From: Pelagibacterium nitratireducens
Lineage (GTDB): Bacteria; Pseudomonadota; Alphaproteobacteria; Rhizobiales; Devosiaceae
NCBI RefSeq assembly: GCF_037044555.1
Contig: NZ_CP146275.1
Coordinates: forward strand, 3,390,501-3,454,500
Reading direction: 5' to 3'
DNA length: 64,000 bases
In this document: piece by piece, positions 19,335 through 29,307 of the stretch
Layout: every line of letters begins with the position of its first letter
How positions within the stretch are numbered: the first letter of the stretch is position 1
Notes under the pieces: model-generated
What the model was told of the DNA's origin: nothing
Seen by the model: only the letters and a program-made list of their open reading frames with translations
The model's database searches: none
Translations under genes and position numbers: made by a program

Positions 19335-19798
19335 CAGTCGAGCATCCTGAAATGGACGATCTGGATGATTTCACGCGTCAGGGCCGAAAAGGCGAGCGCG
19401 AAAAGCATGAGGTTTATCAAGATGATCGCCGTGGCCCCGGCCGGATCGGCGGCATAAACCTCGCGGGCAAAACCGGCGATGAGGCCGCTCGAAAGGATCA
19501 CGGCGACCATGAGCCATTCGAGAAGGATAAGCCCGATCCTGTTGGCCCTGGCATCGATTTCGCGCTCACGTTCGTCGGGCGGGGCGTCCATGTTCTGGCG
19601 GGCGAGGATGGCGGCGGCGATATTGACCGGCAGCATGATGGCGATGGAAATGCCAAGGCACCAGACGAAAAGCCAGAAGATGGCGTCGCCATCGAGCGTG
19701 CCGGACAGCGCCGCGTTGCCCACCTGCCAGAAATAGACCGTCCAGATGACCAACGTGGTCACCACCGCAATCCATGCGTTCTTTTCCCGAAAGCTCAT
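19334..19798 (-). CDS. Small multi-pass membrane protein paired with an XRE regulator
   Basis: 154 residues from ATG 19798 (an ATG at 19858 is possible but adds a basic, unstructured stretch). Four hydrophobic segments at about 8-24, 40-62, 88-106 and 123-145 give a four-helix protein, with a charged cytoplasmic loop DAPPDEREREIDARANRIG between the second and third. The layout resembles DUF2178-type proteins that sit next to small XRE regulators. Function unknown. Confidence 0.8.
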   Translation of the reverse strand: MSFREKNAWIAVVTTLVIWTVYFWQVGNAALSGTLDGDAIFWLFVWCLGISIAIMLPVNIAAAILARQNMDAPPDEREREIDARANRIGLILLEWLMVAVILSSGLIAGFAREVYAADPAGATAIILINLMLFALAFSALTREIIQIVHFRMLD

Positions 19799-19927
19799 CA
19801 CACGCCCCAATGGAAGATATTGTTGGCGTTGTGTGCGATATTTTTTGCGGGATGTCAATTATATTTAACATTATGACGCGCATTTTTGGCATTCATTCGT
19901 GTCAGCGGCCCGGCTGGGGCTGCTGGA

Positions 19928-19945
19928 CTCCGGCTTTCGCCGGAG
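19928..19945. repeat. Short GC-rich hairpin of the dispersed repeat type
   Basis: CTCCGGC (19928-19934) and GCCGGAG (19939-19945) form a perfect 7-bp stem with a TTTC loop. It lies between the FGGY kinase end and the membrane-protein operon promoter. It resembles the GGA-CTCCGGC class of intergenic palindromes. Confidence 0.5.
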
Positions 19946-19978
19946 CAGCGATGGGTGCGGATAAAGCCACAATCCCGC

Positions 19979-21559
19979 TCACAACATCGCTTCGATCTCG
20001 CGCCGGTGGGCGTGCATTTTTAAAAACACTGCGTAGTCGGTGTCATAGCGCGCCTTGCGGGAGGGGTCGGGCGTGCGGGTGACGGAGGTGTGGCGCATGG
20101 TGTGGGCGGCTGCGGTGAGGCGGGGGTAGAGGCCGGCGGCGGTGGCGGCGGCCATGGCGGTGCCAAGGATCATGGCGTCTGCGTCGGGGAGTTCGTGGAC
20201 GGTGCAGCCGGTGGCATCGGCGTAGAGTTCCATCAAGAGCGGATTGCGGGTGTGGCCGCCGGTGACGTGAAGCGTATCGATGGCATAGCCGGTGGCGTTG
20301 AGGGTTTGAAGGATATGGCGCACACCGAGCGCGATGGCGACGGCGGTGCGCCAGTAGAGCTTGCACAACCCGTCGAAAGAGGAATCGAGATTCATGCCGG
20401 AAATGACCCCGAGCGCTGCGGGATTGGCGAAGGGGGAGCGGTTGCCGTGGAAATCGGGAAGGATGTGGAGGCGGGGGGCGAGGTCGGGGTCGGTTTCACG
20501 CAAGCGCTTGATACGGTTGATGATTTCAGCATGCATGATGGGGGTGGGTGCGGCGCCCGAGGCGTGGACGCGGATGATGTAATCAAGCGCGGCGCCCGAG
20601 GCGGACTGGCCGCCCTCGGTGAGCCAGAAGCCCGGGAGGACCGCGCCATAATAAGGTCCCCACAAACCGGGGGTCGGGCGGGGGGCTTTGGCCAGCGCGG
20701 TGACGGCGCTCGAGGTGCCGGCAACCAGGCCCAGATGCCGATCAACGCCCAATGGGTCCTCGGTATAGGTGCCCAGCACGCCCAATGCACCGGCATGGGC
20801 ATCGACCATTCCGGTGCCCACCACGACCGAGCGGGGCAGACCGAGCTCGCGCGCCGCTTTTGCCGTCAAATTGCCGAGCGGAGCGCCGATGGGGGACGCC
20901 GTGCGCGGCAGGCTGGCGCGGATGAGCAGATCGTCAAGACCGATGGCTCCGAGAAAATCGGTGGGCCACCCATCGGGCTGGTGGGCGAGGAAGCTCCATT
21001 TGCTGGTGAGGGTCGATTGGGAGCGCTCGATCGAGCCGCTCGACTTCCAGGCGAGGAAATCGGCGAGGTCGAACATGTAGCCGGTCTTTTGCCATATGGC
21101 GGGCAGGTTGCGCTTGAGCCAGAGAAGCTTGGGGATTTCCATTTCCGGGCTGAGCGCGCCGCCGGAAAATTCAAGAACATCGTGGCCGGTGGCATTGATA
21201 TCGGCGGTCTCACGCATGGCGCGGTGATCGAGCCAGACGATGGTGTCCCAACCCTCCTCGCCATCGGGGCCAACGGGCAAGGAGCCCCCGTCCCTGCCCA
21301 GAACGACAAGCGAGCAGGTGGCTGCATAAGCGATGGCCTTGACCGAGAGTGGATCGGCATTGGCCGTGGCCATAGCCTCGCGGACGGCGACGCAGACGGC
21401 GGACCAGATGTTTTCCGAGCGATGTTCGGCGCGGATGGCGCCTTCGCGGCGGATATCGATGGGCGCTTCGGCGCGGCCCAAAATATCGCCTTGCGCCGTG
21501 ACCACCCCGGCCCTTGCGCTGGTCGTTCCCACATCGACGGCAACCAGAAGGGCGGTCAT
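19979..21559 (-). CDS. FGGY-family carbohydrate kinase (D-ribulokinase/ribitol-kinase-like)
   Basis: 526 residues, two actin-like ATPase domains. The N-terminus ALLVAVDVGTTSARAGVVT is the phosphate-binding loop; IVWLDHRA and VVGTGMVDAHAGALGVLG resemble the D-ribulokinase/ribitol-kinase branch rather than xylulokinase. HVTGGHTRNPLLMELYADAT is the C-terminal adenosine site. In this polyol operon it would phosphorylate the ketose produced by the polyol dehydrogenase. Last gene of the operon, 10 bases after the HAD gene. Confidence 0.88.
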   Translation of the reverse strand: MTALLVAVDVGTTSARAGVVTAQGDILGRAEAPIDIRREGAIRAEHRSENIWSAVCVAVREAMATANADPLSVKAIAYAATCSLVVLGRDGGSLPVGPDGEEGWDTIVWLDHRAMRETADINATGHDVLEFSGGALSPEMEIPKLLWLKRNLPAIWQKTGYMFDLADFLAWKSSGSIERSQSTLTSKWSFLAHQPDGWPTDFLGAIGLDDLLIRASLPRTASPIGAPLGNLTAKAARELGLPRSVVVGTGMVDAHAGALGVLGTYTEDPLGVDRHLGLVAGTSSAVTALAKAPRPTPGLWGPYYGAVLPGFWLTEGGQSASGAALDYIIRVHASGAAPTPIMHAEIINRIKRLRETDPDLAPRLHILPDFHGNRSPFANPAALGVISGMNLDSSFDGLCKLYWRTAVAIALGVRHILQTLNATGYAIDTLHVTGGHTRNPLLMELYADATGCTVHELPDADAMILGTAMAAATAAGLYPRLTAAAHTMRHTSVTRTPDPSRKARYDTDYAVFLKMHAHRREIEAML

Positions 21560-21569
21560 GCAATGGCCT

Positions 21570-22286
21570 CTAGATACGCGAAATCTTCCTCGAGAGAGAC
21601 CTTAGAGCACTGGGCAGATTGTGCAAATCGTCGATCAGGGCATCGGGGTTCAATGTGGCCAGTTGCGGCTTTAGACCGGCGGGGCCGATATGGCTGCCGC
21701 CGGTAAAGGCGATGACGGCCATGCCTGCGGCCTTGGCGGCAGCAACGCCGGCGGGGCTGTCTTCGATGACCACGCACTCGGCGGGGGCAAAACCCATCTG
21801 CTCTGCGGCAAAAAGGAAGAGATCGGGGGCGGGCTTGCCGCGCGCGACCATGGTGGCCGAATAGATGTCGGGGGCAAACCTGTCGTAAAGCCCGGTCAGT
21901 TTGAGACTGATTTCGATGCGTTCGGAAACGCTGGACGACGCCACGCAGGCGGGGATATCGAGCGCATCGAGGACATCGGCGATGCCGGGCATGGGCTTGA
22001 GCGCGCTTTTGTAGCGGGCATAGAGGCGATGGCGCATGTCTTCGAGCGCGGTGTCGTCCATCGTGACGCCGTGATCGGCGGCAAGGGAGGCCGAGACCGT
22101 CTTGAGCGTGCGGCCGAGAAAATCGCGATAGGCGATCTCGGTGGGGATGTGAACGCCGAGCGCGGCCACGGTTTCGACAAGCACATCGATGGCGATGGGT
22201 TCGGAATCGACGAGCACCCCGTCGCAATCGAAGATGATCAGCGCCGGTCCCCTTGCTTGAGATCGGCGGGCCGGCGCAACATCCAT
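21570..22286 (-). CDS. HAD-superfamily phosphatase / beta-phosphoglucomutase-like protein
   Basis: 238 residues from ATG 22286, which overlaps the stop of the polyol dehydrogenase. HAD motif I is IIFDCDGVLVDSEP (about 18-31) with the nucleophile and acid aspartates; motif II ACVASSSV; motifs III and IV in KPAPDLF and VIEDSPAGVAAAKAAGM. The cap domain is the helical type found in beta-phosphoglucomutase and 2-deoxyglucose-6-phosphatase. In polyol operons such enzymes are taken to remove toxic sugar phosphates; the substrate is not evident. Confidence 0.87.
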   Translation of the reverse strand: MDVAPARRSQARGPALIIFDCDGVLVDSEPIAIDVLVETVAALGVHIPTEIAYRDFLGRTLKTVSASLAADHGVTMDDTALEDMRHRLYARYKSALKPMPGIADVLDALDIPACVASSSVSERIEISLKLTGLYDRFAPDIYSATMVARGKPAPDLFLFAAEQMGFAPAECVVIEDSPAGVAAAKAAGMAVIAFTGGSHIGPAGLKPQLATLNPDALIDDLHNLPSALRSLSRKISRI

Positions 22287-23761
22287 CAAAGCTTGCCCTG
22301 AATGTAGCGCGTGAGGGTGTCGCGGGCGCCAAATTCCCAGATGGTGCCGAGCGCGTTGCTGAACGCGGCGATATAATCGCGGTGTTCGGCGGCGGCGCCG
22401 AAAATGTCCTTCATCTCCAGGAAGGCTTTCGGGTCGTCCTTGGCGCGGATGGCTGCAGCCTGCAGGCGATCCCAGTTTGGATCGTTGGGCGCAATCGGCG
22501 TTCCGGAATCGGTGACGCCATAGCAATAGCGGCACCAGAAGGCCGAGACCAGCGCAAGGCCGGTGATCGAGGCGCCGGAATTGAGGCGATCCTCGACCGA
22601 GGGCAGGATGAATTTGGGTTGGCGGTTGGAGCCATCGAGGCACAAGCGCTGGATGGTGTCGCCGATCCTGGGGTTGGCGAAGCGCTGGGCGCATTTGCGG
22701 CGGTAGGCGTCGAGATCGGTATCGGGCACCGGGGGCACGACGGGGATGATCTCGTCGCGGGTGAGCTTTTCGAGATAGGCGGCGACCAGCGGGTGTTCCA
22801 TGGCCTCATGGACGAAATGGATGTCCATGAGGGCCGACGGGTAGGCGATGGCGGCGTGCCCGCCGTTCAGAATGCGGATCTTCATCAGCTCCCAGGGGGA
22901 GACGTCATCGACAAAGGTCACGCCGACCTTTTCGAGCGCGGGGCGGCCGGAGGGGAAATTGTCTTCGAGCACCCATTGCCTGAAGGTTTCGCAAAACACC
23001 GGCCAGGCGTCGGATATGGCGTATTCATCGGAGACCATGGCGCGTTCGCGATCCGAGGTTGCCGGGGTGATGCGATCGACCATGCCGTTGGGGAAGGCGA
23101 CCGAGCGGCGGACCCAATCGGCCATTTCGCTGTCGAACAGAGCGGCAAGCCCGGCCACGGCGTTGAGCGTCACCTTGCCATTGTGGGGGATGTTGTCGCA
23201 GCACATGATGGTGAAGGGCTCAACCCCTGCCTCACGCCGGGCCCTGAGACCGGCAAGAATGATGCCGAAGACGGTCCTGGGTGCTGTGGGGTTTGCGGCG
23301 TCGGCGACGATATCGGGATGGTTGGGGTTAAAATTGCCGGCCGCGTCGAGATAATAGCCGCCCTCGGTGATGGTGAGCGAGACGATGCGGATGGCGGGAT
23401 CGGCGAGTTTTGCAATGATCGCGGCCGGATCGCCCGGATCGAGGAAATCGACCATGGGCCCGGTGATGCGCGCAGTGGTGCCCGAGGCTTCCTGCTCGAC
23501 CACGGTGGACAGGTAATCCTGCGCGGCGAGGATCTTTCGCATTTCGGCATCGTTGGCGCGCACGCCAGCCCCCACGATTCCCCAATCGTGGTCTTGCCCG
23601 AGATTGAAGAGGTCATCGAGATAGACGGCCTGGTGGGCGCGATGGAAATTGCCAACGCCGAAATGAACGATCCCCGCCGCGAGATTCGAGTGATCGTAGC
23701 GCGGCACGGCGACCGATCCGGGCAAGGAGGAGAGAGAGTTTGCCGCTAGTCTGACACTCAT
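22286..23761 (-). CDS. Mannitol dehydrogenase family polyol oxidoreductase (mannitol 2-dehydrogenase type)
   Basis: 491 residues, the long-chain mannitol dehydrogenase family. The N-terminal Rossmann start is IVHFGVGNFHRAHQAVYLDD, and the catalytic signature KIRILNGGHAAIAYPS carries the conserved Lys, Asn and His. It oxidises mannitol, arabitol or sorbitol to a 2-ketose with NAD. It follows the ABC importer and precedes a sugar kinase, so mannitol or sorbitol to fructose, or arabitol to ribulose, are the likely reactions. A second family member (UxuB) is at 46901-48364. Confidence 0.9.
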   Translation of the reverse strand: MSVRLAANSLSSLPGSVAVPRYDHSNLAAGIVHFGVGNFHRAHQAVYLDDLFNLGQDHDWGIVGAGVRANDAEMRKILAAQDYLSTVVEQEASGTTARITGPMVDFLDPGDPAAIIAKLADPAIRIVSLTITEGGYYLDAAGNFNPNHPDIVADAANPTAPRTVFGIILAGLRARREAGVEPFTIMCCDNIPHNGKVTLNAVAGLAALFDSEMADWVRRSVAFPNGMVDRITPATSDRERAMVSDEYAISDAWPVFCETFRQWVLEDNFPSGRPALEKVGVTFVDDVSPWELMKIRILNGGHAAIAYPSALMDIHFVHEAMEHPLVAAYLEKLTRDEIIPVVPPVPDTDLDAYRRKCAQRFANPRIGDTIQRLCLDGSNRQPKFILPSVEDRLNSGASITGLALVSAFWCRYCYGVTDSGTPIAPNDPNWDRLQAAAIRAKDDPKAFLEMKDIFGAAAEHRDYIAAFSNALGTIWEFGARDTLTRYIQGKL

Positions 23762-23796
23762 GATGCCGCTGATCCTCGAATGGTGTTCTTTGCGTT

Positions 23797-23836
23797 AGAG
23801 CCGTTCAGGATTTGATTGGATCAAATCCTCGGCTCT
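23797..23836. terminator. Long imperfect hairpin between ABC ATPase and polyol dehydrogenase genes
   Basis: AGAGCCG-ttc-AGGATTTGAT-tgg-ATCAAATCCT-CGGCTCT: a perfect 10-bp inner stem and a 7-bp outer stem separated by a 3-base bulge on one side. No T-run follows on the minus strand, so it probably attenuates or processes the message within the operon instead of ending it. Confidence 0.6.
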
Positions 23837-23852
23837 TAACCTTTGTTTTGTC

Positions 23853-23919
23853 GCGTGTCCGAACCGCAAAACCGTTTCCATCCCCGATCGCGTCGAGGAC
23901 ATGCTTTTGCTGGACACGC
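23853..23919. repeat. Dispersed inverted-repeat element (GCGTGTCC...GGACACGC)
   Basis: GCGTGTCC (23853-23860) and GGACACGC (23912-23919) are perfect inverted repeats 51 bases apart, followed by TCTAG. The right half, TTTTGCTGGACACGCT, resembles TTTTGCTGGACGCGTT near 18026-18041, so this is a family of intergenic repeats in the genome. Confidence 0.55.
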
Positions 23920-23920
23920 T

Positions 23921-24919
<999 letters not shown>

Positions 24920-24931
24920 ATCCTTACCTCC

Positions 24932-25762
24932 CTACTTAACCGCGCCGAAGGTCAGGCCGCGGACCAATTGTTTCTGGCTGAACCAGCCCATGATGAGGAT
25001 GGGCGCAATGGCCATCATCGATGCTGCCGAAAGCTTGGCCCAGAACAGGCCCTCGGGCGAAGAATAGGCCGCGATGAACGCGGGGAGCGGGGTTGCCTGG
25101 GTGGTGGTCAGAACGATGGTCCAGAACGATTCATTCCAGGCCAGGATGATGTTGAGCAGTATGGTCGAGGCGATGCCGGGGATGGCCATGGGGGTGAGCA
25201 CATAGATCACCTCCTGGCGCAGGGACGCGCCATCCATGCGGGCCGCTTCGAGGATATCGACGGGGATTTCCTTGAAGTAGGTGAACAGCATCCAGACGAT
25301 GATGGGCAGATTGATGAGGGTGAGGACCAGGGTGAGCCCCAGATGGGTGTCGGTCAGGCCCGCCATGCGGAACAGCATGGTGATGGGCACAAGAACGCCG
25401 ACGGCGGGCAGCATCTTGGTCGATAACATCCACATCAGGATGTCCTTGGTGTGCTTTGTGGGCGAGAACGCCATGGCCCACGCGGCGGGAATGGCGATGA
25501 CCAGGCCCAGAAGGGTCGAGCCGACGGCCGTGATGATCGAATTGCCCAGAAAGCGGAAATAATTCGAGCGTTCGAGGACCGTTTCGTAATTTTCCAGCGT
25601 CCAGTTGAAGAACAGGAACTGGGGCGGGGTCGCAATGGCGGTGCCCTCGGTCTTGAAGCTGGTCAGGAACGTCCACAGGATCGGGAAAAAGATCACGAAG
25701 GCGATGAGCCAGGCAAAGACCGTGAAGCCAACTTTGCGTTGAGTTGATATCGCACGGGCCAT
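24932..25762 (-). CDS. Polyol/sugar ABC transporter permease (MalG/SmoG type)
   Basis: 276 residues from ATG 25762; the longer frame is out of family. Six helices with the EAA loop DILEAARMDGASLRQEVIYV and the usual C-terminal QLVRGLTFGAVK. It forms the channel with the MalF-type permease whose stop lies 1 base upstream of this start. Confidence 0.93.
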   Translation of the reverse strand: MARAISTQRKVGFTVFAWLIAFVIFFPILWTFLTSFKTEGTAIATPPQFLFFNWTLENYETVLERSNYFRFLGNSIITAVGSTLLGLVIAIPAAWAMAFSPTKHTKDILMWMLSTKMLPAVGVLVPITMLFRMAGLTDTHLGLTLVLTLINLPIIVWMLFTYFKEIPVDILEAARMDGASLRQEVIYVLTPMAIPGIASTILLNIILAWNESFWTIVLTTTQATPLPAFIAAYSSPEGLFWAKLSAASMMAIAPILIMGWFSQKQLVRGLTFGAVK

Positions 25763-25763
25763 G

Positions 25764-26630
25764 TTACGCCTCCAGGTTCTTGCCGACGACGCGAAGCAGG
25801 AAGATCGCGACGATATTGGCGAGGATGACGGCGACGATGCCGCCGGCCGAGGCCAGACCGAAATCATACTGGAACTGGGCCTGGAGATAGATCAGGAACG
25901 GCAGATTGGTAGTGGCGACGCCCGGCCCGCCATTGGTGGTGACGAAGATTTCGGCGAACACCGAGAGCAGGAAGATGGTCTGGATAAGCATGACCACGGT
26001 GAGCGCGCGGCTCATGTGGGGCAGGATTATGTAGAAAAACAGCGATATGGGTCCCGCGCCGTCCATGCCGGCGGCCTCGCGCTGTTCCTCATCGAGCGAT
26101 TGCAGCGCGGTCAGAAGGATGAGCGTTGCAAAGGGCAGCCATTGCCAGGCAACGATGATAATGACCGAAAACAGGGGAACGTGGGCGAACCAATCGACCG
26201 GCTGGAGCCCGAAGGTTCGCGCGATCCAGGCGAAGAGCCCATTGACCGGGTGCATGAGCATGTTCTTCCACACCAACGCGGACACCGTGGGCATGACAAA
26301 GAACGGGGCGATGACCAGGAGGCGCACGATGCCCTGCCCGAACATGGGCTGATCGAGCAACAGCGCCAGCAGGGTGCCGCCGACAAGGGTGATGGCCAGA
26401 ACGCCCCCCACAAGGATCAGGGTGTTGAAGAACACCGTCCAGATGTTGGGGTTGGCGAAAAAGTAGGTGTAGTTGGCAAAGCCGGTAAACTCGGGCGCAC
26501 GGAAGGCCGTGTACCACTGGAACGAGAACCAGACGGTCATCGAAAGCGGCACGATCATCCAGATCAGAAGCGCGATGACCGACGGGGCCATCATGAACCG
26601 GGCCGCTGTTTGGGTTTGAGCTGTTGCCAT
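25764..26630 (-). CDS. Polyol/sugar ABC transporter permease (MalF/SmoF type)
   Basis: 288 residues from ATG 26630, following GGGAGAGGACA. Six membrane helices and the EAA-type loop EQREAAGMDGAGPISLFFYI. The order binding protein, this permease, MalG-type permease, ATPase, dehydrogenase matches the sorbitol/mannitol (smoEFGK-mtlK) operons of Rhizobiales and Rhodobacterales. Confidence 0.93.
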   Translation of the reverse strand: MATAQTQTAARFMMAPSVIALLIWMIVPLSMTVWFSFQWYTAFRAPEFTGFANYTYFFANPNIWTVFFNTLILVGGVLAITLVGGTLLALLLDQPMFGQGIVRLLVIAPFFVMPTVSALVWKNMLMHPVNGLFAWIARTFGLQPVDWFAHVPLFSVIIIVAWQWLPFATLILLTALQSLDEEQREAAGMDGAGPISLFFYIILPHMSRALTVVMLIQTIFLLSVFAEIFVTTNGGPGVATTNLPFLIYLQAQFQYDFGLASAGGIVAVILANIVAIFLLRVVGKNLEA

Positions 26631-26726
26631 TGTCCTCTCCCTGACCTTGGCGCGCGATTGGGGGGATCGCGAAGTATTTGTGTCCGCTCTTTGGGGCGGG
26701 GCCGAAAGTCTCAATGCGGGCGGGTG

Positions 26727-26752
26727 GAGGGGCCGAAAGACTCCGGCCCCTC
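26727..26752 (-). other. Intercistronic hairpin after the polyol-binding protein gene
   Basis: Perfect 9-bp stem GAGGGGCCG (26727-26735) / CGGCCCCTC (26744-26752), loop of 8, lying 11 bases after the binding-protein stop on the minus strand. No T-run follows, so message stabilisation is more likely than termination. Confidence 0.6.
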
Positions 26753-26763
26753 GAGATCAGATG

Positions 26764-28074
26764 CTAGCGGTAGTAACCGGCGCGATCCATTTCCATACGC
26801 GAGGTCTGCTGGGCCTGCTCAAGGGCCTGGTCGACATTGACCTGACCGGCGAGAGCCGCCGAGAAGATCTGGCCGACCGACGTGCCGATGCCCTGGAATT
26901 CGGGGATCGCCACGAACTGGCCGCCGGCATAGGGAACGTCCTGTACCGAGGAGTTGGTGGTGTTGGCCGACTGGATCGCCTCAAGGGTGATATCGGCAAA
27001 CGGGGCCGCTTCGGTATAGGCCGGGTTTTCATAGAGCGAAGTGCGGGTTCCCGGGGGAACGTTGGCCCAACCCTCTTCCTCGGCCACCATTTCGAGGTAG
27101 CTTTCGGACGTCGCCCAATCGATGAACTGCTTGGCGGCATCGACATTCTGGCTCGAAGCCGGAACGGCCAGCGACCAGACCCACAGCCAGTTGCCGTGGT
27201 TGTCGAATTCACCATTGGTCGGGAACAGCGCGTAACCGACGCTGTCTGCGACCTGGCTTTCATCGGGGTTGGAGACGAAGGACGCGGCGACGGTGGCATC
27301 CATCCACATGCCGCACTTGCCCTGCTGGAACAGTGCCAGATTTTCGTTGAACCCGTTGGACGAAGCACCCGGAGGGCCCGCGTCGGTCATCAGGTCAACG
27401 TAATAGGTGAGCGCCTCGTTCCATTCGGGGCTGTCGAACTGGGGTTCCCAATCCATATCGAACCAGCGGCCGCCCATGGAATTGGCAAGAGCGGTGATGA
27501 ACGCCATGTTCTCGCCCCAGCCGGCCTTGCCACGCAGGCAGATGCCGTAAATTTCATTGTCGCGGTCGGTAATGGCCCGAGCCGCTTCGCCGATGAATTC
27601 CCAGGTGGGCTCCTGAGGCATTTCCAGACCGGCCTCTTCGAACAGGTCGGTGCGGTACATGATCATGGCGCTCTCCGCATAGAACGGAGACGCGTACTGG
27701 GTGCCATCGACCGAAAGCGCCTCGCGCACGGCGGGGATCAGGTCGTCGGCGTTGTAGTCGTCACCCAGATCGTCGAGCGGGGCAAGCCAGCCCTGAGCGG
27801 CCCAGATGGGGGTTTCGTATGCGCCGATGGTCATGACGTCATACTGGCCACCGCCGGTGGCGATGTCGGTCGTGACGCGCTGGCGCAGAACGTTTTCTTC
27901 CAGCGTCACCCATTCCAGATCGATACCGGTCTGTTCGGTGAAGCGGTCCGACAGACCCTGCATGCGGATCATGTCGCCATTGTTGACGGTGGCGATGGTG
28001 AGCGATTGGGCCTGCGCGCCGGCTGCCAGGGCAAACAGCGAACACGACCCGATGATGATCGAGCGTAACTTCAT
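26764..28074 (-). CDS. Polyol/sugar-binding protein, family 1 (SmoE type)
   Basis: 436 residues from ATG 28074, preceded by GGGAGGA at about 8 bases. A signal peptide (MKLRSIIIGSCSLFALAAG..., cleavage after AQA) precedes SLTIATVNNGDMIRMQ. The motif LTEQTGIDLEWV-like segment and the WMDATVAASFVSNP region are typical of mannitol/sorbitol binding proteins of this branch. It is the first structural gene after the regulator and lies directly behind the predicted promoter. Confidence 0.9.
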   Translation of the reverse strand: MKLRSIIIGSCSLFALAAGAQAQSLTIATVNNGDMIRMQGLSDRFTEQTGIDLEWVTLEENVLRQRVTTDIATGGGQYDVMTIGAYETPIWAAQGWLAPLDDLGDDYNADDLIPAVREALSVDGTQYASPFYAESAMIMYRTDLFEEAGLEMPQEPTWEFIGEAARAITDRDNEIYGICLRGKAGWGENMAFITALANSMGGRWFDMDWEPQFDSPEWNEALTYYVDLMTDAGPPGASSNGFNENLALFQQGKCGMWMDATVAASFVSNPDESQVADSVGYALFPTNGEFDNHGNWLWVWSLAVPASSQNVDAAKQFIDWATSESYLEMVAEEEGWANVPPGTRTSLYENPAYTEAAPFADITLEAIQSANTTNSSVQDVPYAGGQFVAIPEFQGIGTSVGQIFSAALAGQVNVDQALEQAQQTSRMEMDRAGYYR

Positions 28075-28102
28075 ATGGTAATCCTCCCATATGCTCCAAG
28101 AA

Positions 28103-28190
28103 TGAGCATTTGCTATACGCGTGGGCAATTACTCATTTTCTGCGGCATAATGTCAAGGGGCTTTTGCTCATAGCTGGGGAAATTGCTCAA
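28103..28190 (-). promoter_or_regulatory. Polyol operon promoter with repeated TTGCTCA operator half-sites
   Basis: On the minus strand, TTGACA (28151-28156), a 17-base spacer and AGTAAT (28128-28133) form a promoter for the binding-protein gene. Around it lie half-sites of TTGCTCA type, read on the plus strand: TTGCTCA at 28164-28170 and again at 28184-28190 (20 bases apart), TTACTCA at 28129-28135 over the -10 box, and inverted TGAGCA at 28103-28108. These are likely sites for the SorC-type regulator encoded next door. Confidence 0.6.
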
Positions 28191-28287
28191 GGGCAGACCT
28201 TAGCGGCCGTGTTTGCGGAGCGGTATCGCCGGGGTAGCGAGGGTGGGGAGATGGGGCCAACGAACGGGAACGCTGGGCGCGGTGAGG

Positions 28288-29241
28288 TCAGGTCAGAAGC
28301 TGGGCGGCGGTGTCTTCGTCGGTGATCAGCCCGTTGACCAGCCCACGAGCCACGGCGGCGCGGATGGCGGCGACCTTGTTGGGGCCGCGGGCCGCGGCGA
28401 TGACCAGCGCCCGCTCACCCGAGGGCAAGGGGGCCGAGGCCACGCGTTCATTGGTCATGCCCGAGACCAGCTCGCCACCGGCATCGAAGACCCAACCGAG
28501 CATTTCGCCCACTGCCCCGGCCTTTTGCAGGGCTTTGAGTTCAGCGCGGGTGACGAACCCATCCTCATAAAGCGGAGCATTGGGCCCCAGATCGCCAACA
28601 CCCACAAAGGACACGCTGGCCTGTGCGGCAAGGGCGAGATTTTTTTCGATGCCGACCTGACTGTGCAGCAATTGGCGGTCATGGGCCGTGGCGGCGATGA
28701 CCGGGAGGGGCATGGGAAAGGACGGCGCCTTGACCTTGTCGGCGATGGAAAAGATCACGTTATAGAAGGCGGCCGAACCGTCGGGGGCGATATTGCCGGT
28801 CAAGGACACGATCTTGTGCTGGGGGCAGTCCATGGCCGGAAGCAGATCGACGGCGGCCTTGAGGGTGCGGCCCGTGCCGACCCCGAGAATGACCGGGCTG
28901 GAGCCGGAGAGAATTTTTTCGATCTCCAGGGCCGTCGCGTCGGCAACCCCCAGGGTGGTATCGGGGTGGCCGGGATCGGAGGGGACGATTTCGGCAAGAC
29001 GCAGGCCGAAACGCTCCCGAAGCCGGGCGGACAACTCGAGGCAATTGGCGATGGGGTGGTCGAGGCGGACCTTGATGAGCTTTTCGGAGATGGCAAGGGA
29101 AACCAGCCGCTGGGCGCTCTGGCGCGACACGCCGAGCTTTGCGGCGATTTCATCCTGGGTGTTGCCGGCAACGTAATAGAGCCACCCGGCGCGGGCGGCA
29201 TCGTCGAGCTTGTTGCGAGTGGCTTCCGAACGCGGCGGCAC
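28288..29241 (-). CDS. SorC/DeoR-type sugar-binding transcriptional regulator of the polyol operon
   Basis: 317 residues. The N-terminal HTH includes TQDEIAAKLGVSRQSAQRLV (about 29-48), followed by the sugar-phosphate-binding domain with the family motif VILGVGTGRTLKAAVDLL. Such regulators (SmoC, SorC) act as inducer-responsive activators or repressors of the adjacent polyol genes. It reads in the same direction as the operon, with a 213-base regulatory gap before the binding-protein gene. Confidence 0.9.
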   Translation of the reverse strand: MPPRSEATRNKLDDAARAGWLYYVAGNTQDEIAAKLGVSRQSAQRLVSLAISEKLIKVRLDHPIANCLELSARLRERFGLRLAEIVPSDPGHPDTTLGVADATALEIEKILSGSSPVILGVGTGRTLKAAVDLLPAMDCPQHKIVSLTGNIAPDGSAAFYNVIFSIADKVKAPSFPMPLPVIAATAHDRQLLHSQVGIEKNLALAAQASVSFVGVGDLGPNAPLYEDGFVTRAELKALQKAGAVGEMLGWVFDAGGELVSGMTNERVASAPLPSGERALVIAAARGPNKVAAIRAAVARGLVNGLITDEDTAAQLLT

Positions 29242-29307
29242 GGTGTTCTCCCCCTGATCAATGGGTTAGATATACCGCATCGCCCTACATGGAAAGGATG
29301 AGAGACT

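Noticed and set aside
22287..22694. Long N-terminal extension of the HAD protein up to 22694
   Set aside because: The extension overlaps the polyol dehydrogenase gene and is arginine/proline-rich; ATG 22286 gives the family start and couples to the upstream stop.
20090..23749. Long plus-strand frames opposite the FGGY kinase and polyol dehydrogenase
   Set aside because: Shadows of minus-strand genes with clear motifs and operon structure; no start signals.
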